A stretch of DNA of 64,000 nt, taken from assembly GCF_003865135.1 (NCBI RefSeq), contig NZ_BHZC01000001.1:6014001-6078000 (forward strand), written 5' to 3'. The translations under genes were made by a program, and so were the position numbers. A model generated the notes under the pieces. It saw only the letters and a list, made by a program, of their open reading frames with translations. It did not search any database and had not been told where the DNA came from. This stretch comes from Streptomyces chrestomyceticus JCM 4735 (lineage in GTDB: Bacteria > Actinomycetota > Actinomycetes > Streptomycetales > Streptomycetaceae). Positions 16,765 through 26,551 of this stretch are shown one piece after another. Position 1 is the first letter of the stretch; each line of letters begins with the position of its first letter.

Positions 16765-17919
16765 CTACACGCCCAGCTCGCGCGCGATCAGCAGCCGCTG
16801 CACCTCGCTCGTCCCCTCGCCGATCTCCAGGATCTTGGAGTCACGCCACATCCGGGCGACCGGGTACTCGTTCATGAAGCCGTAGCCGCCGTGGATCTGG
16901 GTGGCCTCGCGGGCGTTGTCCACCGCGATCTCGGAGGAGTACAGCTTGGCGAGGGCGGCCTCCTTCTTGAAGGGCTCGCCGTGCACCAGGCGCGACGCGG
17001 CGTCCCGCCAGGCCAGCCGGGAGGTGTGGGCGCGCATCTCCATGTCGGCCAGCTTGAACTGGATCGCCTGGTTGTGGCCGATCGGCCGGCCGAAGGCGTG
17101 CCGGTCCTTGGCGTACCGGACGGACTCGTCCACACAGCCCTGCGCGAGACCGGTGGCCAGCGCCGCGATGGCGATCCGGCCCTCGTCCAGGATGCGCAGG
17201 AACTGGGCGTAGCCGCGGCCTTCCGCACCGACCAGGTTGGCCGCCGGGACCCGTACGTCGGAGAAGGACAGCTCACGGGTGTCCGAGGCGTTCCAGCCGA
17301 CCTTGGAGTACGGGGCGCCGACGGAGAAGCCCGGGGTGCCGGACGGCACGATGATCGAGGAGATCAGCGGGCTGCCGTCGTCCTTGCGGCCGGTGACGGC
17401 GGTGACCGTGACCAGGCCGGTGATGTCCGTACCGGAGTTGGTGATGAAGCACTTGCTGCCGTTGATCACCCACTCGTCGCCCTCCCGGACCGCGGTGGTC
17501 CGGGTGGCGCCCGCGTCCGAGCCGCCGTCCGGCTCGGTCAGGCCGAAGGCGCCCAGCACCTCACCCGTGCACATCCGGGGCAGCCACTCGCGCTTCTGCT
17601 CCTCGGTGCCGAAGTGGTAGATCGGCATGGCGCCGAGCGAGACGGCCGCCTCCAGGGTGATCGCCACGGACGAGTCGACCCGGGCCAGCTCCTCCAGGGC
17701 GATGCCGAGGGCGAGGTAGTCGCCGCCCATGCCGCCGTACTCCTCGGGGAAGGGCAGACCGAACAGGCCCATCCGGCCCATGTCCCGCACGATCTCGTAC
17801 GGGAACTCGTGCTGCTCGTAGAACTCGCCGATCTTGGGCGCGACGACGTCGTGTGCGAACGCCTCGACCGTGCGCCGCAGCTCTTCGAGTTCGGGGGACA
17901 GGCGGTGGTCCAGGGACAT
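16765..17919 (-). CDS. acdH: Acyl-CoA dehydrogenase, AcdH type
   Basis: FAD-dependent acyl-CoA dehydrogenase, 384 aa, normal length. Visible family blocks are GAFGLTEPDGGSDAG, GDEWVINGSKCFITNSG, GRPIGHNQAIQFKLADMEM and THGGYGFMNEYPVARMWRD-like (here IHGGYGFMNEYP). The C-terminal GEGTSEVQRL carries Glu at about 368, the catalytic base position of short- and branched-chain enzymes. AcdH of Streptomyces acts on branched-chain acyl-CoAs from valine, leucine and isoleucine. The gene starts 3 bp after the hmgL stop, so it is translationally linked to the leucine-degradation genes upstream. Confidence 0.92.
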   Translation of the reverse strand: MSLDHRLSPELEELRRTVEAFAHDVVAPKIGEFYEQHEFPYEIVRDMGRMGLFGLPFPEEYGGMGGDYLALGIALEELARVDSSVAITLEAAVSLGAMPIYHFGTEEQKREWLPRMCTGEVLGAFGLTEPDGGSDAGATRTTAVREGDEWVINGSKCFITNSGTDITGLVTVTAVTGRKDDGSPLISSIIVPSGTPGFSVGAPYSKVGWNASDTRELSFSDVRVPAANLVGAEGRGYAQFLRILDEGRIAIAALATGLAQGCVDESVRYAKDRHAFGRPIGHNQAIQFKLADMEMRAHTSRLAWRDAASRLVHGEPFKKEAALAKLYSSEIAVDNAREATQIHGGYGFMNEYPVARMWRDSKILEIGEGTSEVQRLLIARELGV

Positions 17920-17922
17920 CGT

Positions 17923-18861
17923 TCACTCCTTGTGGGAGAGGGCGCGGACGGTGCGGGACGGGCTCGGACGGCCGAGCTGTCCGGCCATCCACCCGCTGGT
18001 GGCGGTGAGCCGGCCCAGATCGACCCCGGTCTCGATACCGAGGCCCTGCAGCATCCACACCAGGTCTTCGGTGGCGAGGTTGCCGGTGGCGCTCTTGGCG
18101 TACGGGCAGCCGCCGAGGCCGCCCGCCGACGCGTCGACGGTGGTGACGCCGTGCTGGAGCGCGGCGAGGGTGTTGGCCAGTGCCTGGCCGTAGGTGTCGT
18201 GGAAGTGCACGCCGAGGCGGTCGGTGGGCACGCCCGCCTCGTTCAGCGCGGCGAGCAGCGCCTGGACGTGGCCGGGGGTGGCCACGCCGATGGTGTCGCC
18301 CAGGCTCAGCTCGTCGCAGCCCATGTCCAGCAGGGCGCGGCAGACCCGTACGACCTGTGCGACCGGGACCGGGCCCTCCCAGGGGTCGCCGAAGCACATG
18401 GAGAGGTAGCCGCGCACGTGCGCCTGCTCCTCCTTCGCGCGGGCGACCACCGGGGTGAACATGGCCAGCGATTCCTCGACCGTGCGGTTGAGGTTGGCCT
18501 TGGCGAACGACTCCGTGGCGCTGCCGAAGACCGCGATACGGCGGGCACCGAGGGCCAGCGCGCGGTCCAGGCCGCGGTCGTTGGGGACCAGGACGGGCAG
18601 GTGCGCGTCGAGGTCCGCGAGCATCGGGTAGAGCTGCTCGGCGTCGGCGAGCTGCGGCACCCACTTGGGGTGCACGAAGCTGGTCGCCTCGACGGTCGTC
18701 AGCCCGGCGTCCACGAGGCGGCGTACGAACTCGGCCTTGACCTCGGTGGGGACGACGGCGGACTCGTTCTGCAGGCCGTCGCGCGCGCCGACCTCGTGGA
18801 TACGGACCCGGGCGGGCAGGCCGGGGGCCGGGACGGGCATGGGGAGTCCGGGAGCGGTCAT
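17923..18861 (-). CDS. Hydroxymethylglutaryl-CoA lyase
   Basis: Cleaves HMG-CoA to acetyl-CoA and acetoacetate, the last step of leucine breakdown, 312 aa. The start at 18861 has GAGGAGG upstream and overlaps the carboxylase stop as ATGA. DRE-TIM metallolyase motifs are [15 protein letters not shown] (Arg and Asp of the active site), [12 protein letters not shown] (metal His) and [10 protein letters not shown] with the catalytic Cys. The overlap with the upstream biotin carboxylase gene and the 3-bp gap to acdH show one operon. Confidence 0.95.
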   Translation of the reverse strand: MTAPGLPMPVPAPGLPARVRIHEVGARDGLQNESAVVPTEVKAEFVRRLVDAGLTTVEATSFVHPKWVPQLADAEQLYPMLADLDAHLPVLVPNDRGLDRALALGARRIAVFGSATESFAKANLNRTVEESLAMFTPVVARAKEEQAHVRGYLSMCFGDPWEGPVPVAQVVRVCRALLDMGCDELSLGDTIGVATPGHVQALLAALNEAGVPTDRLGVHFHDTYGQALANTLAALQHGVTTVDASAGGLGGCPYAKSATGNLATEDLVWMLQGLGIETGVDLGRLTATSGWMAGQLGRPSPSRTVRALSHKE

Positions 18862-20861
18862 GCCGTTGCCTCCTCGGTCGGGGCGGGCGCCTGCGCGTCC
18901 GGCCCCTGCGCGCCGGACTCGTGCGGATCGACGACGGCGAGCACCTGGTCCATGGCCACGGTGCTGCCCGGGGTGACGCCCAGCTCGCTGACCGTGCCGG
19001 CGTGCGGCGCGGAGATGACGTGTTCCATTTTCATCGCCTCGACGACCAGCAGCCCCTGCCCGGCGGCCACTTCGTCGCCGACGGCCACCTTCACGACGGT
19101 GACGGTGCCGGGCATCGGCGCGGTCAGCGCGTCCATCCCGTGCGCTCCGGCGGCGCCGCGCAGCGTCTCGGCGACCGGGTCGTGGTCCGTGACGTGCCAG
19201 GCGTCGCCGTCCCGGCCGAGCCAGTCGCCGGCCCGGTGGAAGGTGTGCACGACACCGCCGACGGTGACGCGGACTTGGCTGTCGGTGACCTGGCCGGTGC
19301 CGGTGGCGGCCACCGGTTCGTGTCCGGGCACCTTGACCTGGTGGGTGACGGGCGCCGGGCGGCCGCCGATCCGCCAGCCGTCCGGTACGGCGAACGGATC
19401 CACCCAGCCGCCGTCCGCCACCGGCTCCAGCGCCGCGTTCCGTACGGCCGCGGCGGCCGCGTACACCTCGGCGGGGACCTCGGCAGGCACCAGCGCGTCC
19501 ATCTCGCGCTCCACCAGCCCGGTGTCCAGCTCGCCCGCCAGGACGGCCGGGTGGGCCAGCAGGCGGCGCAGGAAGCCGGTGTTGGTCGGCACGCCGAGCA
19601 CGACCGTTTCGGCGAGCGCGGCGCGCAGCCTGCGCAGTGCGGTCGCGCGGTCCGGGCCGTACGCGATGACCTTGGAGAGCATCGGGTCGTACAGGCTGCC
19701 GACCTCGGTGCCCTCGGCCAGGCCGGAGTCCGTGCGCACCCCGTCGCCCTGCGGCTCGGCGAGCGCCAGGACCGTACCGCCGGACGGCAGGAAGCCGCGT
19801 GCGCCCTCCTTGACCGACACCGTCTCGGCGCAGATCCGGGCCTCGACGGCGTGCCCGGTCAGCCGGACGCCGTCCTGCCCGAACGCCAGCGGCTCCCCGG
19901 CCGCGATCCGCAACTGCCACTCGACCAGGTCCAGGCCGGTGACGAACTCGGTGACCGGGTGCTCGACCTGGAGGCGGGTGTTCATCTCCATGAAGAAGTA
20001 CGACGCGGGGTCGTCGCCCGGCACGATGAACTCGACCGTGCCCGCGCCCCGGTAGCCGCACGACCGGGCGGCCTGGACGGCGGCCTCGCCCATCGCGGCC
20101 CGGGTCGCCTCGTCCAGCAGGACGGACGGCGCCTCCTCGATCACCTTCTGGTGGCGGCGCTGGAGCGAGCACTCCCGCTCGCCCAGGTGGACGACGTTGC
20201 CGTGGCCGTCCGCCAGCACCTGGATCTCGATGTGCCGGGGGCGGTCCACCCAGCGCTCGACCAGCAGCGTGTCGTCGCCGAAGGAGCCGCGCGCCTCGCG
20301 GCGGGCGGCGGCGATCTCGTCGGCGAGCAGCGCCTCGTCCCGTACCAGGCGCATGCCCTTGCCGCCACCGCCCGCGGACGGCTTGAGCAGCACCGGCATC
20401 CCGGTCTCACGCGCGGCGTCCGCCAGTTGGGCGTCGGTCAGACCGCTCCCGGACGAGCCCGGGACGACCGGCACCCCGGCGGCCCGCACCGTCTCCTTCG
20501 CGCGGATCTTGTCGCCCATCAGCTCGATGGCCTCGGCGGACGGCCCGATGAAGACCAGTCCGGCGTCGGCGCAGGCAGCCGCGAACGCGGTGTTCTCGGC
20601 GAGGAAGCCGTACCCGGGGTGCACGGCCTGCGCGCCGCTGCGGCGCGCGGCCTCGATCAGGCGGCCCGCGTGGAGATAGCTCTCGGTGGACGGTGGCGGC
20701 CCGATCCGTACGGCTGTGTCGGCCTCGTGGACATGGCGGGCGTCGGCGTCCGCGTCGCTGAAGACGGCGACCGAGCGGATGCCGAGCGCGCGCAGCGTCC
20801 GAATGACACGGACCGCGATCTCGCCCCGGTTGGCGACCAGGACGGTGTCAAACATGCTCAT
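18858..20861 (-). CDS. Biotin-dependent acyl-CoA carboxylase alpha subunit (probable 3-methylcrotonyl-CoA carboxylase)
   Basis: Carries the biotin carboxylase and biotin carboxyl carrier functions, 667 aa. The start at 20861 ([18 protein letters not shown]) has AGGAAC upstream; the frame continues much further upstream but that part lies over accD and is spurious. Biotin carboxylase motifs are GYGFLAEN, the ATP-grasp loop [21 protein letters not shown]-like ([11 protein letters not shown]) and [14 protein letters not shown]. The C-terminal BCCP has EAMKMEH with biotinyl-Lys about 611. The HMG-CoA lyase and acyl-CoA dehydrogenase neighbours point to methylcrotonyl-CoA as substrate rather than acetyl- or propionyl-CoA. 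Confidence 0.93.
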   Translation of the reverse strand: MSMFDTVLVANRGEIAVRVIRTLRALGIRSVAVFSDADADARHVHEADTAVRIGPPPSTESYLHAGRLIEAARRSGAQAVHPGYGFLAENTAFAAACADAGLVFIGPSAEAIELMGDKIRAKETVRAAGVPVVPGSSGSGLTDAQLADAARETGMPVLLKPSAGGGGKGMRLVRDEALLADEIAAARREARGSFGDDTLLVERWVDRPRHIEIQVLADGHGNVVHLGERECSLQRRHQKVIEEAPSVLLDEATRAAMGEAAVQAARSCGYRGAGTVEFIVPGDDPASYFFMEMNTRLQVEHPVTEFVTGLDLVEWQLRIAAGEPLAFGQDGVRLTGHAVEARICAETVSVKEGARGFLPSGGTVLALAEPQGDGVRTDSGLAEGTEVGSLYDPMLSKVIAYGPDRATALRRLRAALAETVVLGVPTNTGFLRRLLAHPAVLAGELDTGLVEREMDALVPAEVPAEVYAAAAAVRNAALEPVADGGWVDPFAVPDGWRIGGRPAPVTHQVKVPGHEPVAATGTGQVTDSQVRVTVGGVVHTFHRAGDWLGRDGDAWHVTDHDPVAETLRGAAGAHGMDALTAPMPGTVTVVKVAVGDEVAAGQGLLVVEAMKMEHVISAPHAGTVSELGVTPGSTVAMDQVLAVVDPHESGAQGPDAQAPAPTEEATA

Positions 20862-20887
20862 CTGTTCCTTCACTCCCCGCACTCCCC

Positions 20888-22552
20888 TCACATCCGGAAG
20901 ACGCCGTAGCCGGGCTCGCCCAGCGGCGCGTTGCCGCACGCCGTCAGGGCCAGTCCCAGCACCCGGCGGGTGTCCAGCGGGTCGATGACCCCGTCGTCCC
21001 ACAGGCGCGCGGTCGCGTAGTACGCGCTGCCCTGCGTCTCGTACTGCTCGCGGACCGGGGCCTTGAAGGCGGCCTCCTCCTCGGCGCTCCACTCCTCGCC
21101 GCGCGCCTCCAACTGGTCGCGCTTGACCGTCGCGAGGACGGAGGCGGCCTGCTCGCCGCCCATCACCGAAATCTTCGCGTTCGGCCACATCCACAGGAAG
21201 CGGGGCGAATAGGCCCGGCCGCACATCGAGTAGTTGCCCGCTCCGTACGAGCCGCCGATCACGACGGTCAGCTTGGGCACGCGGGTGCACGCCACCGCCG
21301 TGACCATCTTCGCGCCGTGCTTGGCGATACCGCCCGCCTCGTAGTCGCGGCCGACCATGAAGCCGGAGATGTTCTGGAGGAAGACCAGCGGGATGCCGCG
21401 CTGGTCGCACAGCTCGATGAAGTGCGCGCCCTTCTGGGCGGACTCGGAGAACAGGATGCCGTTGTTGGCGACGATGCCGACCGGGTGGCCGTGGATGTGC
21501 GCGAAGCCCGTCACCAGCGTCGTGCCGTACTCGGCCTTGAACTCGGCGAAGCGGGAGCCGTCCACGACGCGCGCGATGACCTCCCGTACGTCATAGGGCG
21601 TACGGGAGTCGGCGGGCACCGCGCCGTACAGCCCGGCCGGGTCCACCTTGGGCTCCTCTGTGGGGCGCACCGTCCAGGGCAGCGGGCCGCGGCCGCCGAG
21701 CGTGGAGACGATGGTGCGCACGATGCGCAGCGCGTGCGCGTCGTCCTCGGCGAGGTGGTCGGTGACCCCGGACGTACGGGAGTGCACCTCGCCGCCGCCC
21801 AGCTCCTCGGCCGTGACGACCTCACCGGTCGCGGCCTTCACCAGCGGCGGACCGCCCAGGAAGATCGTGCCCTGGTTCCGTACGATCACGGCCTCGTCGC
21901 TCATCGCCGGGACGTACGCGCCGCCCGCCGTGCAGGAGCCGAGGACCGCCGCGATCTGCGGGATGCCCGCGCCGGACATCCGCGCCTGGTTGTAGAAGAT
22001 CCGCCCGAAGTGCTCGCGGTCGGGGAAGACCTCGTCCTGCATCGGCAGGAAGGCGCCGCCCGAGTCGACCAGGTACAGGCACGGCAGGCGGTTCTCCAGC
22101 GCCACCTCCTGGGCGCGCAGGTGCTTCTTGACCGTCATGGGGTAGTACGTGCCGCCCTTGACCGTCGCGTCGTTGGCGACGATCACCGTCTCGCGACCGG
22201 AGACCCGGCCGACGCCCGCGATCACGCCCGCGGCCGGCGCGGCACCGCCGTACATCCCCTCCGCCGCCAGCGGCGCCAGCTCCAGGAACGGCGAGCCGGG
22301 GTCCAGCAGGGCGTCCACCCGGTCGCGCGGCAGCAGCTTGCCCCGCGCGGTGTGCCGGGCCCTGGCCTTCTCGCCGCCGCCGAGGCGGGCCGCGGCGAGC
22401 CGGGCGCGCAGGTCCTCGGCCAGTTCCTGGTGGGCGGCCTCGTTGGCGCGCCAGGTGTCCGACGCCGGGTCGGCCGTGCTGTCCAGCACCGGTGCCACTT
22501 CCGCCGGGTCCATCCGCATCCGTGCCTCCGCCTCCTTCGGCTCCCTCACCAC
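20888..22552 (-). CDS. Acyl-CoA carboxylase beta (carboxyltransferase) subunit, probable methylcrotonyl-CoA carboxylase
   Basis: Carboxyltransferase partner of the alpha subunit, 554 aa from the GTG at 22552 (GGAGGAG seven bases upstream); an ATG at 22519 also has a GGAGG-rich leader. Two crotonase-like lobes are seen: [38 protein letters not shown] and [16 protein letters not shown] in the N-lobe; [38 protein letters not shown] and [20 protein letters not shown] in the C-lobe. The [11 protein letters not shown] and GxYSMCGRA blocks are those of methylcrotonyl-CoA carboxylase. The gap to the alpha subunit is 26 bp. Divergent from a TetR regulator gene. Confidence 0.94.
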   Translation of the reverse strand: MVREPKEAEARMRMDPAEVAPVLDSTADPASDTWRANEAAHQELAEDLRARLAAARLGGGEKARARHTARGKLLPRDRVDALLDPGSPFLELAPLAAEGMYGGAAPAAGVIAGVGRVSGRETVIVANDATVKGGTYYPMTVKKHLRAQEVALENRLPCLYLVDSGGAFLPMQDEVFPDREHFGRIFYNQARMSGAGIPQIAAVLGSCTAGGAYVPAMSDEAVIVRNQGTIFLGGPPLVKAATGEVVTAEELGGGEVHSRTSGVTDHLAEDDAHALRIVRTIVSTLGGRGPLPWTVRPTEEPKVDPAGLYGAVPADSRTPYDVREVIARVVDGSRFAEFKAEYGTTLVTGFAHIHGHPVGIVANNGILFSESAQKGAHFIELCDQRGIPLVFLQNISGFMVGRDYEAGGIAKHGAKMVTAVACTRVPKLTVVIGGSYGAGNYSMCGRAYSPRFLWMWPNAKISVMGGEQAASVLATVKRDQLEARGEEWSAEEEAAFKAPVREQYETQGSAYYATARLWDDGVIDPLDTRRVLGLALTACGNAPLGEPGYGVFRM

Positions 22553-22595
22553 AGCTCCTCCGTACGGCTGCCGCGGACGCCGGGGATCGCCCGGC

Positions 22596-22665
22596 CGTTA
22601 ATGGGCGTTAACTTCCTTGCCGCCAGGTTAACGACCACTAACCCGCCTGTCTACAATCGGTTGTA
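22596..22665. promoter_or_regulatory. Operator cluster and leaderless promoter between carboxylase operon and TetR gene
   Basis: CGTTAAC (22606-22612) and GTTAACG (22627-22633) form an inverted repeat with a 14-bp spacer. Additional TTAA half-sites lie at 22598 and 22639. TACAAT at 22652-22657 looks like a -10 box 7 bp before the TetR ATG, which implies a leaderless transcript. TACAA and TTGTA around TCGG form a further palindrome (22652-22665). Confidence 0.6.
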
Positions 22666-23360
22666 TGAGCAGCACACACGCCCCGGCAGCCACCAGCCGA
22701 CGCGAGCAGATCCTCAAGGAGGCGGCCCGGCTCTTCGCCGAGCGCGGGTTCCACGGCGTCGGCGTGGACGAGATCGGTGCCGCCGTCGGCATCTCCGGGC
22801 CCGGCCTCTACCGGCACTTCGCCGGCAAGGACGCGATGCTGGCCGAACTGCTCGTCGGTATCAGTGAACGGCTGCTGGAGGGCGGCCGCATCCGCGCCGC
22901 CTCCGGTGGCGACAGCCCCGCCGCCGTGCTGGACGCCCTGATCGAGGGGCACATCGACTTCGCCCTCGACGACCGCCCGCTGATCACCGTCCACGACCGC
23001 GAACTGGACCGGCTGCGCGAGGCCGACCGCAAGCGGGTGCGCCGCCTCCAGCGTGAGTACGTGGAGCTGTGGGTGCAGGTGGTGCGCGACGTGTATCCGG
23101 CGTGCACTGAGCCGGACGCGCGCGCCTCCGTGCACGCCGTGTTCGGCCTGCTCAACTCGACCCCGCACCTCAGCCGCCCCGGCGCGCTCCCGGGCCGTAC
23201 GGAGATGTCGGAGCTGCTGCACCGGCTGGCCCGGGGGGCGTTCGCTGCGGTGGGTGCGGACGAGGGTGCGAGCGGGAGCGCAAGCGGGCGCGCGGACGGC
23301 GGTACGGGCGTGCCCGGGGGGCTCTCCGCCCCCTCGGTCACCTCTGGACAGTCTCACTGA
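22665..23360 (+). CDS. TetR-family regulator of the acyl-CoA/leucine catabolic genes
   Basis: DNA-binding repressor, 231 aa. The TetR HTH is at residues about 12-58 (REQILKEAARLFAERGFHGV, DEIGAAVGISGPGLYRHFAGKD). The C-terminal ligand domain includes LITVHDRELDRLREADRKRVR and EYVELWVQVVRDVYP. The last 30 residues are low-complexity Gly/Ser/Ala. There is no Shine-Dalgarno sequence, and a -10-like TACAAT lies 7 bp before the ATG, so the mRNA is probably leaderless. It is divergent from the carboxylase operon and 80 bp upstream of a second acyl-CoA dehydrogenase. Both flanking operons are plausible targets, with an acyl-CoA as effector (inference). Confidence 0.9.
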   Translation: MSSTHAPAATSRREQILKEAARLFAERGFHGVGVDEIGAAVGISGPGLYRHFAGKDAMLAELLVGISERLLEGGRIRAASGGDSPAAVLDALIEGHIDFALDDRPLITVHDRELDRLREADRKRVRRLQREYVELWVQVVRDVYPACTEPDARASVHAVFGLLNSTPHLSRPGALPGRTEMSELLHRLARGAFAAVGADEGASGSASGRADGGTGVPGGLSAPSVTSGQSH

Positions 23361-23440
23361 CCGGCGGGTAGCTTTCGGCTGAGCAAGCGCTTAGTCGAGG
23401 GGTCGGTGGTGGCCGGCCGGCGGACCTGAGGAGGCGGCGG

Positions 23441-24598
23441 ATGCGTCGTACGGTGTTCAACGAGGATCACGAGGCGTTCCGGGAGACCATCCGCGACTTC
23501 ATCGCCGCCGAGGTCGTCCCCGTCTACGACGAGTGGCTGCAGGCCGGACAGGCGCCCCGCGACTTCTACAAGAAACTCGGCGCACTGGGCGTCTTCGGCA
23601 TCGAGGTCCCGGAGGAGTACGGCGGCGCCGGCGAGACCAGCTTCAAGTTCAACGCCGTCATCACCGAAGAGTGTGCCCGGGCCGGCGTCAGCTTCGGCGG
23701 CTCCGGCGTGCACACCGCGCTCTGCCTCCCGTACTTCCTGAAGTACGCCACCGAGGAGCAGAAGCGGCGCTGGCTGCCGCCGTTCGTCTCCGGCGACATG
23801 ATGACCGCCATCGCCATGACCGAGCCCGGCACCGGCTCCGACCTGGCCGGCATGAAGACCACCGCCAAGCTCTCCGAGGACGGCACCCACTACGTCCTCA
23901 ACGGCGCCAAGACCTTCATCACCGGCGGCGTCCTCGCCGACCGCGTGATCGTCTGTGCCCGCACCGCCCCTCCCACCCCCGAGGACCGCCGGGGCGGCAT
24001 CACCCTCCTGGCGGTCGACACCACCTCCGAGGGCTACGCCGTCGGCCGCAAGCTGGAGAAGCTCGGCCTCAAGAGCTCCGACACCGCCGAACTGTCCTTC
24101 AGCGACGTCAAGGTGCCCGTCGAGGACCGTCTCGGCGAGGAGGGCAAGGCGTTCTCCTACCTCGGCCAGAACCTCCCGCAGGAACGTCTCGGCATCGCCT
24201 TCGGCGCCTACGCCCAGGCAGCCGCCGCCGTCCGGTTCGCCAAGGAGTACGTCCAGGAGCGCGAGGTCTTCGGCAAGTCCGTCGCCTCCTTCCAGAACAC
24301 CAAGTTCGTCCTCGCGGACTGCAAGTCCGAGGTGGACGCCATGCAGGCCGTCGTCGACCGCGCCCTGGAAGCCCACGACGCGGGCGATCTGACCGCCGCC
24401 GACGCCGCCTCCGCCAAACTCTTCACCACCGAGCGCGCCGCCGTCGTCATCGACAAGTGCCTCCAGTTGCACGGCGGCTACGGCTACATGCAGGAGTACC
24501 CGATCTCCCGCCTGTACGCCGACACCCGCGTCACCCGCATCTACGGCGGCACCAGCGAGGTCATGCGCTCGATCATCGCCAAGTCCATGGGACTGTGA
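23441..24598 (+). CDS. Acyl-CoA dehydrogenase, isovaleryl/long-chain-type catalytic base
   Basis: FAD-dependent acyl-CoA dehydrogenase, 385 aa. Motifs are AIAMTEPGTGSDLAG, YVLNGAKTFITGG, REVFGKSVASFQNTKF and LHGGYGYMQEYPISRLYAD. The C-terminal block reads YGGTSEVMRS, lacking the Glu found there in short-chain enzymes. Instead LPQERLGIA carries Glu at about 248, the base position used by isovaleryl-CoA and long-chain enzymes. So although acdH lies in the carboxylase operon, this one may be the isovaleryl-CoA step. The upstream 80 bp contains AGCAAGCGCTTAGT (23382-23395), with an AAGCGCTT core typical of regulator sites. Followed by a thioesterase gene. Confidence 0.92.
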   Translation: MRRTVFNEDHEAFRETIRDFIAAEVVPVYDEWLQAGQAPRDFYKKLGALGVFGIEVPEEYGGAGETSFKFNAVITEECARAGVSFGGSGVHTALCLPYFLKYATEEQKRRWLPPFVSGDMMTAIAMTEPGTGSDLAGMKTTAKLSEDGTHYVLNGAKTFITGGVLADRVIVCARTAPPTPEDRRGGITLLAVDTTSEGYAVGRKLEKLGLKSSDTAELSFSDVKVPVEDRLGEEGKAFSYLGQNLPQERLGIAFGAYAQAAAAVRFAKEYVQEREVFGKSVASFQNTKFVLADCKSEVDAMQAVVDRALEAHDAGDLTAADAASAKLFTTERAAVVIDKCLQLHGGYGYMQEYPISRLYADTRVTRIYGGTSEVMRSIIAKSMGL

Positions 24599-24668
24599 GC
24601 CTTCGCGTCCCGCTGCCGCGCCGGCGCCCGGCCCCGCGCGCCGCAGCCCGAACGAAAGCCGTACGCGC

Positions 24669-25553
24669 GTGAACGACGCCCTCGCCGCCCTGCTCGCCCA
24701 GCTCGACCTGGAACGCATCGAGCAGGACATCTTCCGCGGCACCAGCCGCCCGTCCGTCGTCCCCCGGGTCTTCGGCGGCCAGGTCGCCGCCCAGGCCCTG
24801 GTCGCCGCCGGGCGCACCGTCCCCGACGACCGCCCGCCGCACTCCCTGCACGCCTACTTCCTGCGCCCCGGCGACCCCGGCGCGCCCATCGTCTACACCG
24901 TCGACCGCATCCGCGACGGCCGGTCCTTCACCACCCGCCGCGTCGTCGCCGTCCAGCACGGCCAGCCGATCTTCCACCTCTCCGCCTCCTTCCAGGTGTA
25001 CGAGGAGGGCATGGAGCACCAGGAGCCGATGCCGTACGCACCGGACCCGCTCACCCTGCCCACCGCCGCCGAGATGCTGCCCCGCCACGCCGACCGCTTC
25101 CGCGAACCGGGCGTGGCGCAGCGCCTCCTGGAAGCACGGGCAGCCGTCGATCTCCGCTACGTGGACGAGCCGCCGTTCGGCACGGCGGGCGAGCCGCGCG
25201 AACCGCGCTCCCAGGTCTGGTTCCGTACGCACGGCAAGCTCGACGGCGACATCGACCAGCCGCTGCTGCACATCTGCCTGGTCACCTATGTCTCCGACAT
25301 GACCCTGCTGGACTCGGTACTGCTCGCCCACGGGCGCGGCGGCTGGGCGGTCGGCGACGTGGTCGGCGCGAGCCTGGACCACGCCATGTGGTTCCACCGG
25401 CCGTTCCGGGCCGACGACTGGCTGCTGTACGACCAGGAGTCGCCGACCGCGCAGGGCGGGCGGGGGCTGGGCAAGGGCCGGATCTTCACGGCGGACGGGC
25501 AACTGGCGGTGTCGGTGATCCAGGAGGGGGTTATTCGGGTGCCGCGGGGGTGA
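24669..25553 (+). CDS. tesB: Acyl-CoA thioesterase II (TesB family)
   Basis: Hydrolyses acyl-CoA to free acid and CoA, 294 aa, with two hotdog domains as in TesB. The start is GTG at 24669. Motifs are VFGGQVAAQALVAAGRTV and LHAYFLRPGDPGAPIVYTVD in the first half; LTYVSDMTLL-like (VTYVSDMTLLDSVLLAHGRG) and DHAMWFHRPFRADDWLLYDQ, the active-site segment, in the second. It lies 70 bp after the acyl-CoA dehydrogenase, likely in the same transcript, and would relieve excess acyl-CoA. Confidence 0.93.
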   Translation: MNDALAALLAQLDLERIEQDIFRGTSRPSVVPRVFGGQVAAQALVAAGRTVPDDRPPHSLHAYFLRPGDPGAPIVYTVDRIRDGRSFTTRRVVAVQHGQPIFHLSASFQVYEEGMEHQEPMPYAPDPLTLPTAAEMLPRHADRFREPGVAQRLLEARAAVDLRYVDEPPFGTAGEPREPRSQVWFRTHGKLDGDIDQPLLHICLVTYVSDMTLLDSVLLAHGRGGWAVGDVVGASLDHAMWFHRPFRADDWLLYDQESPTAQGGRGLGKGRIFTADGQLAVSVIQEGVIRVPRG

Positions 25554-25583
25554 GGGGTGTGGTGGGGTCGTTGCGGGAGGGGC

Positions 25584-25607
25584 CCGTTCGCCGTGGTCGG
25601 CGAACGG
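25584..25607. terminator. Hairpin between tesB and phosphatase-like gene
   Basis: Perfect 10-bp stem CCGTTCGCCG / CGGCGAACGG with loop TGGT, between convergent genes. Confidence 0.75.
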
Positions 25608-25644
25608 ACCGTAGGAGGATCTTCCTCAGCCGGTCGGGCTTCCC

Positions 25645-26439
25645 TCAGCCCGTCAGGCCCGCCGCGTCCAGCAGGTACGCCGTCAGCGGGTCGTAGTAGC
25701 GCGGGCTCAGGACGTGATCGTCCAGCGGAATCGTCACCTGCAGCGTGCCCTCCGCCTCGCCGACGAACAGCGCCGGGTCGTTGCAGTCCGCGAACCCGAT
25801 GGCGTCCAGACCGCGCTGGCCCGCGCACCCGGCCCAGCCGTGATCGGCCATGACCAGATCGGGCAGCGCCTCGCCCGCCCGCTCCAGACCGTCCAGTACG
25901 GCGGTCATCGGCGCGGGGGAGTGGGTGTGCCACAGCGTCGCGCCGCGCTCCAGCATCGCCACGTCGGCGAACTGGAACACCACCCCCTCGTCCGCCTGCA
26001 GCCCGTCCGGCACGACGACGATGTCGCAGCCCTGGGCGCGCAGCGCCTCGGCGGTGGCCCGGTGCACGTCCAGCAGCCCGCCCGGGTGCCCGGTCGCGAA
26101 CAGCACGCGTTCGCGCCCGGCGGCGGCCTTGCGCAGCCGGGCGGCCGCGCGGTCCAGGGCGTCCACCGTCAGCTCGGGGTCGATGGTGTCCTGGCCCATC
26201 CGGTGACGGGTGTCGTCAATGACGCCGCATCGTTCCGCCATCACCGCGAGCACGTCCTGCTCGTCGGTCCAGCGGTCCCCGAGCTCCAGCCCGAGCCAGT
26301 AGTGGCGGTCTCCGTTGGCCAGCTTGCGGTAGTGGTCGAGGTTGTTCTCGCGGGGAGTGGCGACCTCACCGGCGATCCGGGTCCGTACGAGATGGTCGAC
26401 GAGTTCGGTGCGGCTGGGAACAGGCGGCAGTATCGGCAT
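25645..26439 (-). CDS. Conserved actinobacterial phosphatase-like protein
   Basis: Soluble 264-residue protein. I recall close Streptomyces homologues labelled phosphatase, but no standard phosphatase signature is obvious to me. Visible blocks are [71 protein letters not shown] and [20 protein letters not shown]. The conserved His and Asp residues ([15 protein letters not shown]) could form a metal site. Start ATG at 26439 with AAGGGA 14 bases upstream. Divergent from agmatinase with an operator-like palindrome between them. Confidence 0.85.
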   Translation of the reverse strand: MPILPPVPSRTELVDHLVRTRIAGEVATPRENNLDHYRKLANGDRHYWLGLELGDRWTDEQDVLAVMAERCGVIDDTRHRMGQDTIDPELTVDALDRAAARLRKAAAGRERVLFATGHPGGLLDVHRATAEALRAQGCDIVVVPDGLQADEGVVFQFADVAMLERGATLWHTHSPAPMTAVLDGLERAGEALPDLVMADHGWAGCAGQRGLDAIGFADCNDPALFVGEAEGTLQVTIPLDDHVLSPRYYDPLTAYLLDAAGLTG

Positions 26440-26467
26440 GGGGTCATTGTCCCTTGAAGCACCCGGC

Positions 26468-26486
26468 GATGGACGTGATGTCCATC
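26468..26486. promoter_or_regulatory. Palindrome upstream of agmatinase
   Basis: GATGGAC (26468-26474) and GTCCATC (26480-26486) are separated by GTGAT. A further half-site-like ATGTCCATGG follows at about 26509. This sits between divergent genes and looks like a dimeric regulator site; the regulator is unknown. Confidence 0.5.
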
Positions 26487-26551
26487 GACCGGCGGCACAT
26501 CACCACAAATGTCCATGGGCACGCCGGGTCCCGCTCCCTACCCTCAGCCTC

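Noticed and set aside
16891..20055. 1054-codon plus-strand frame opposite acdH, hmgL and the carboxylase gene
   Set aside because: Lies entirely antisense to three well-supported genes; no recognisable domain.
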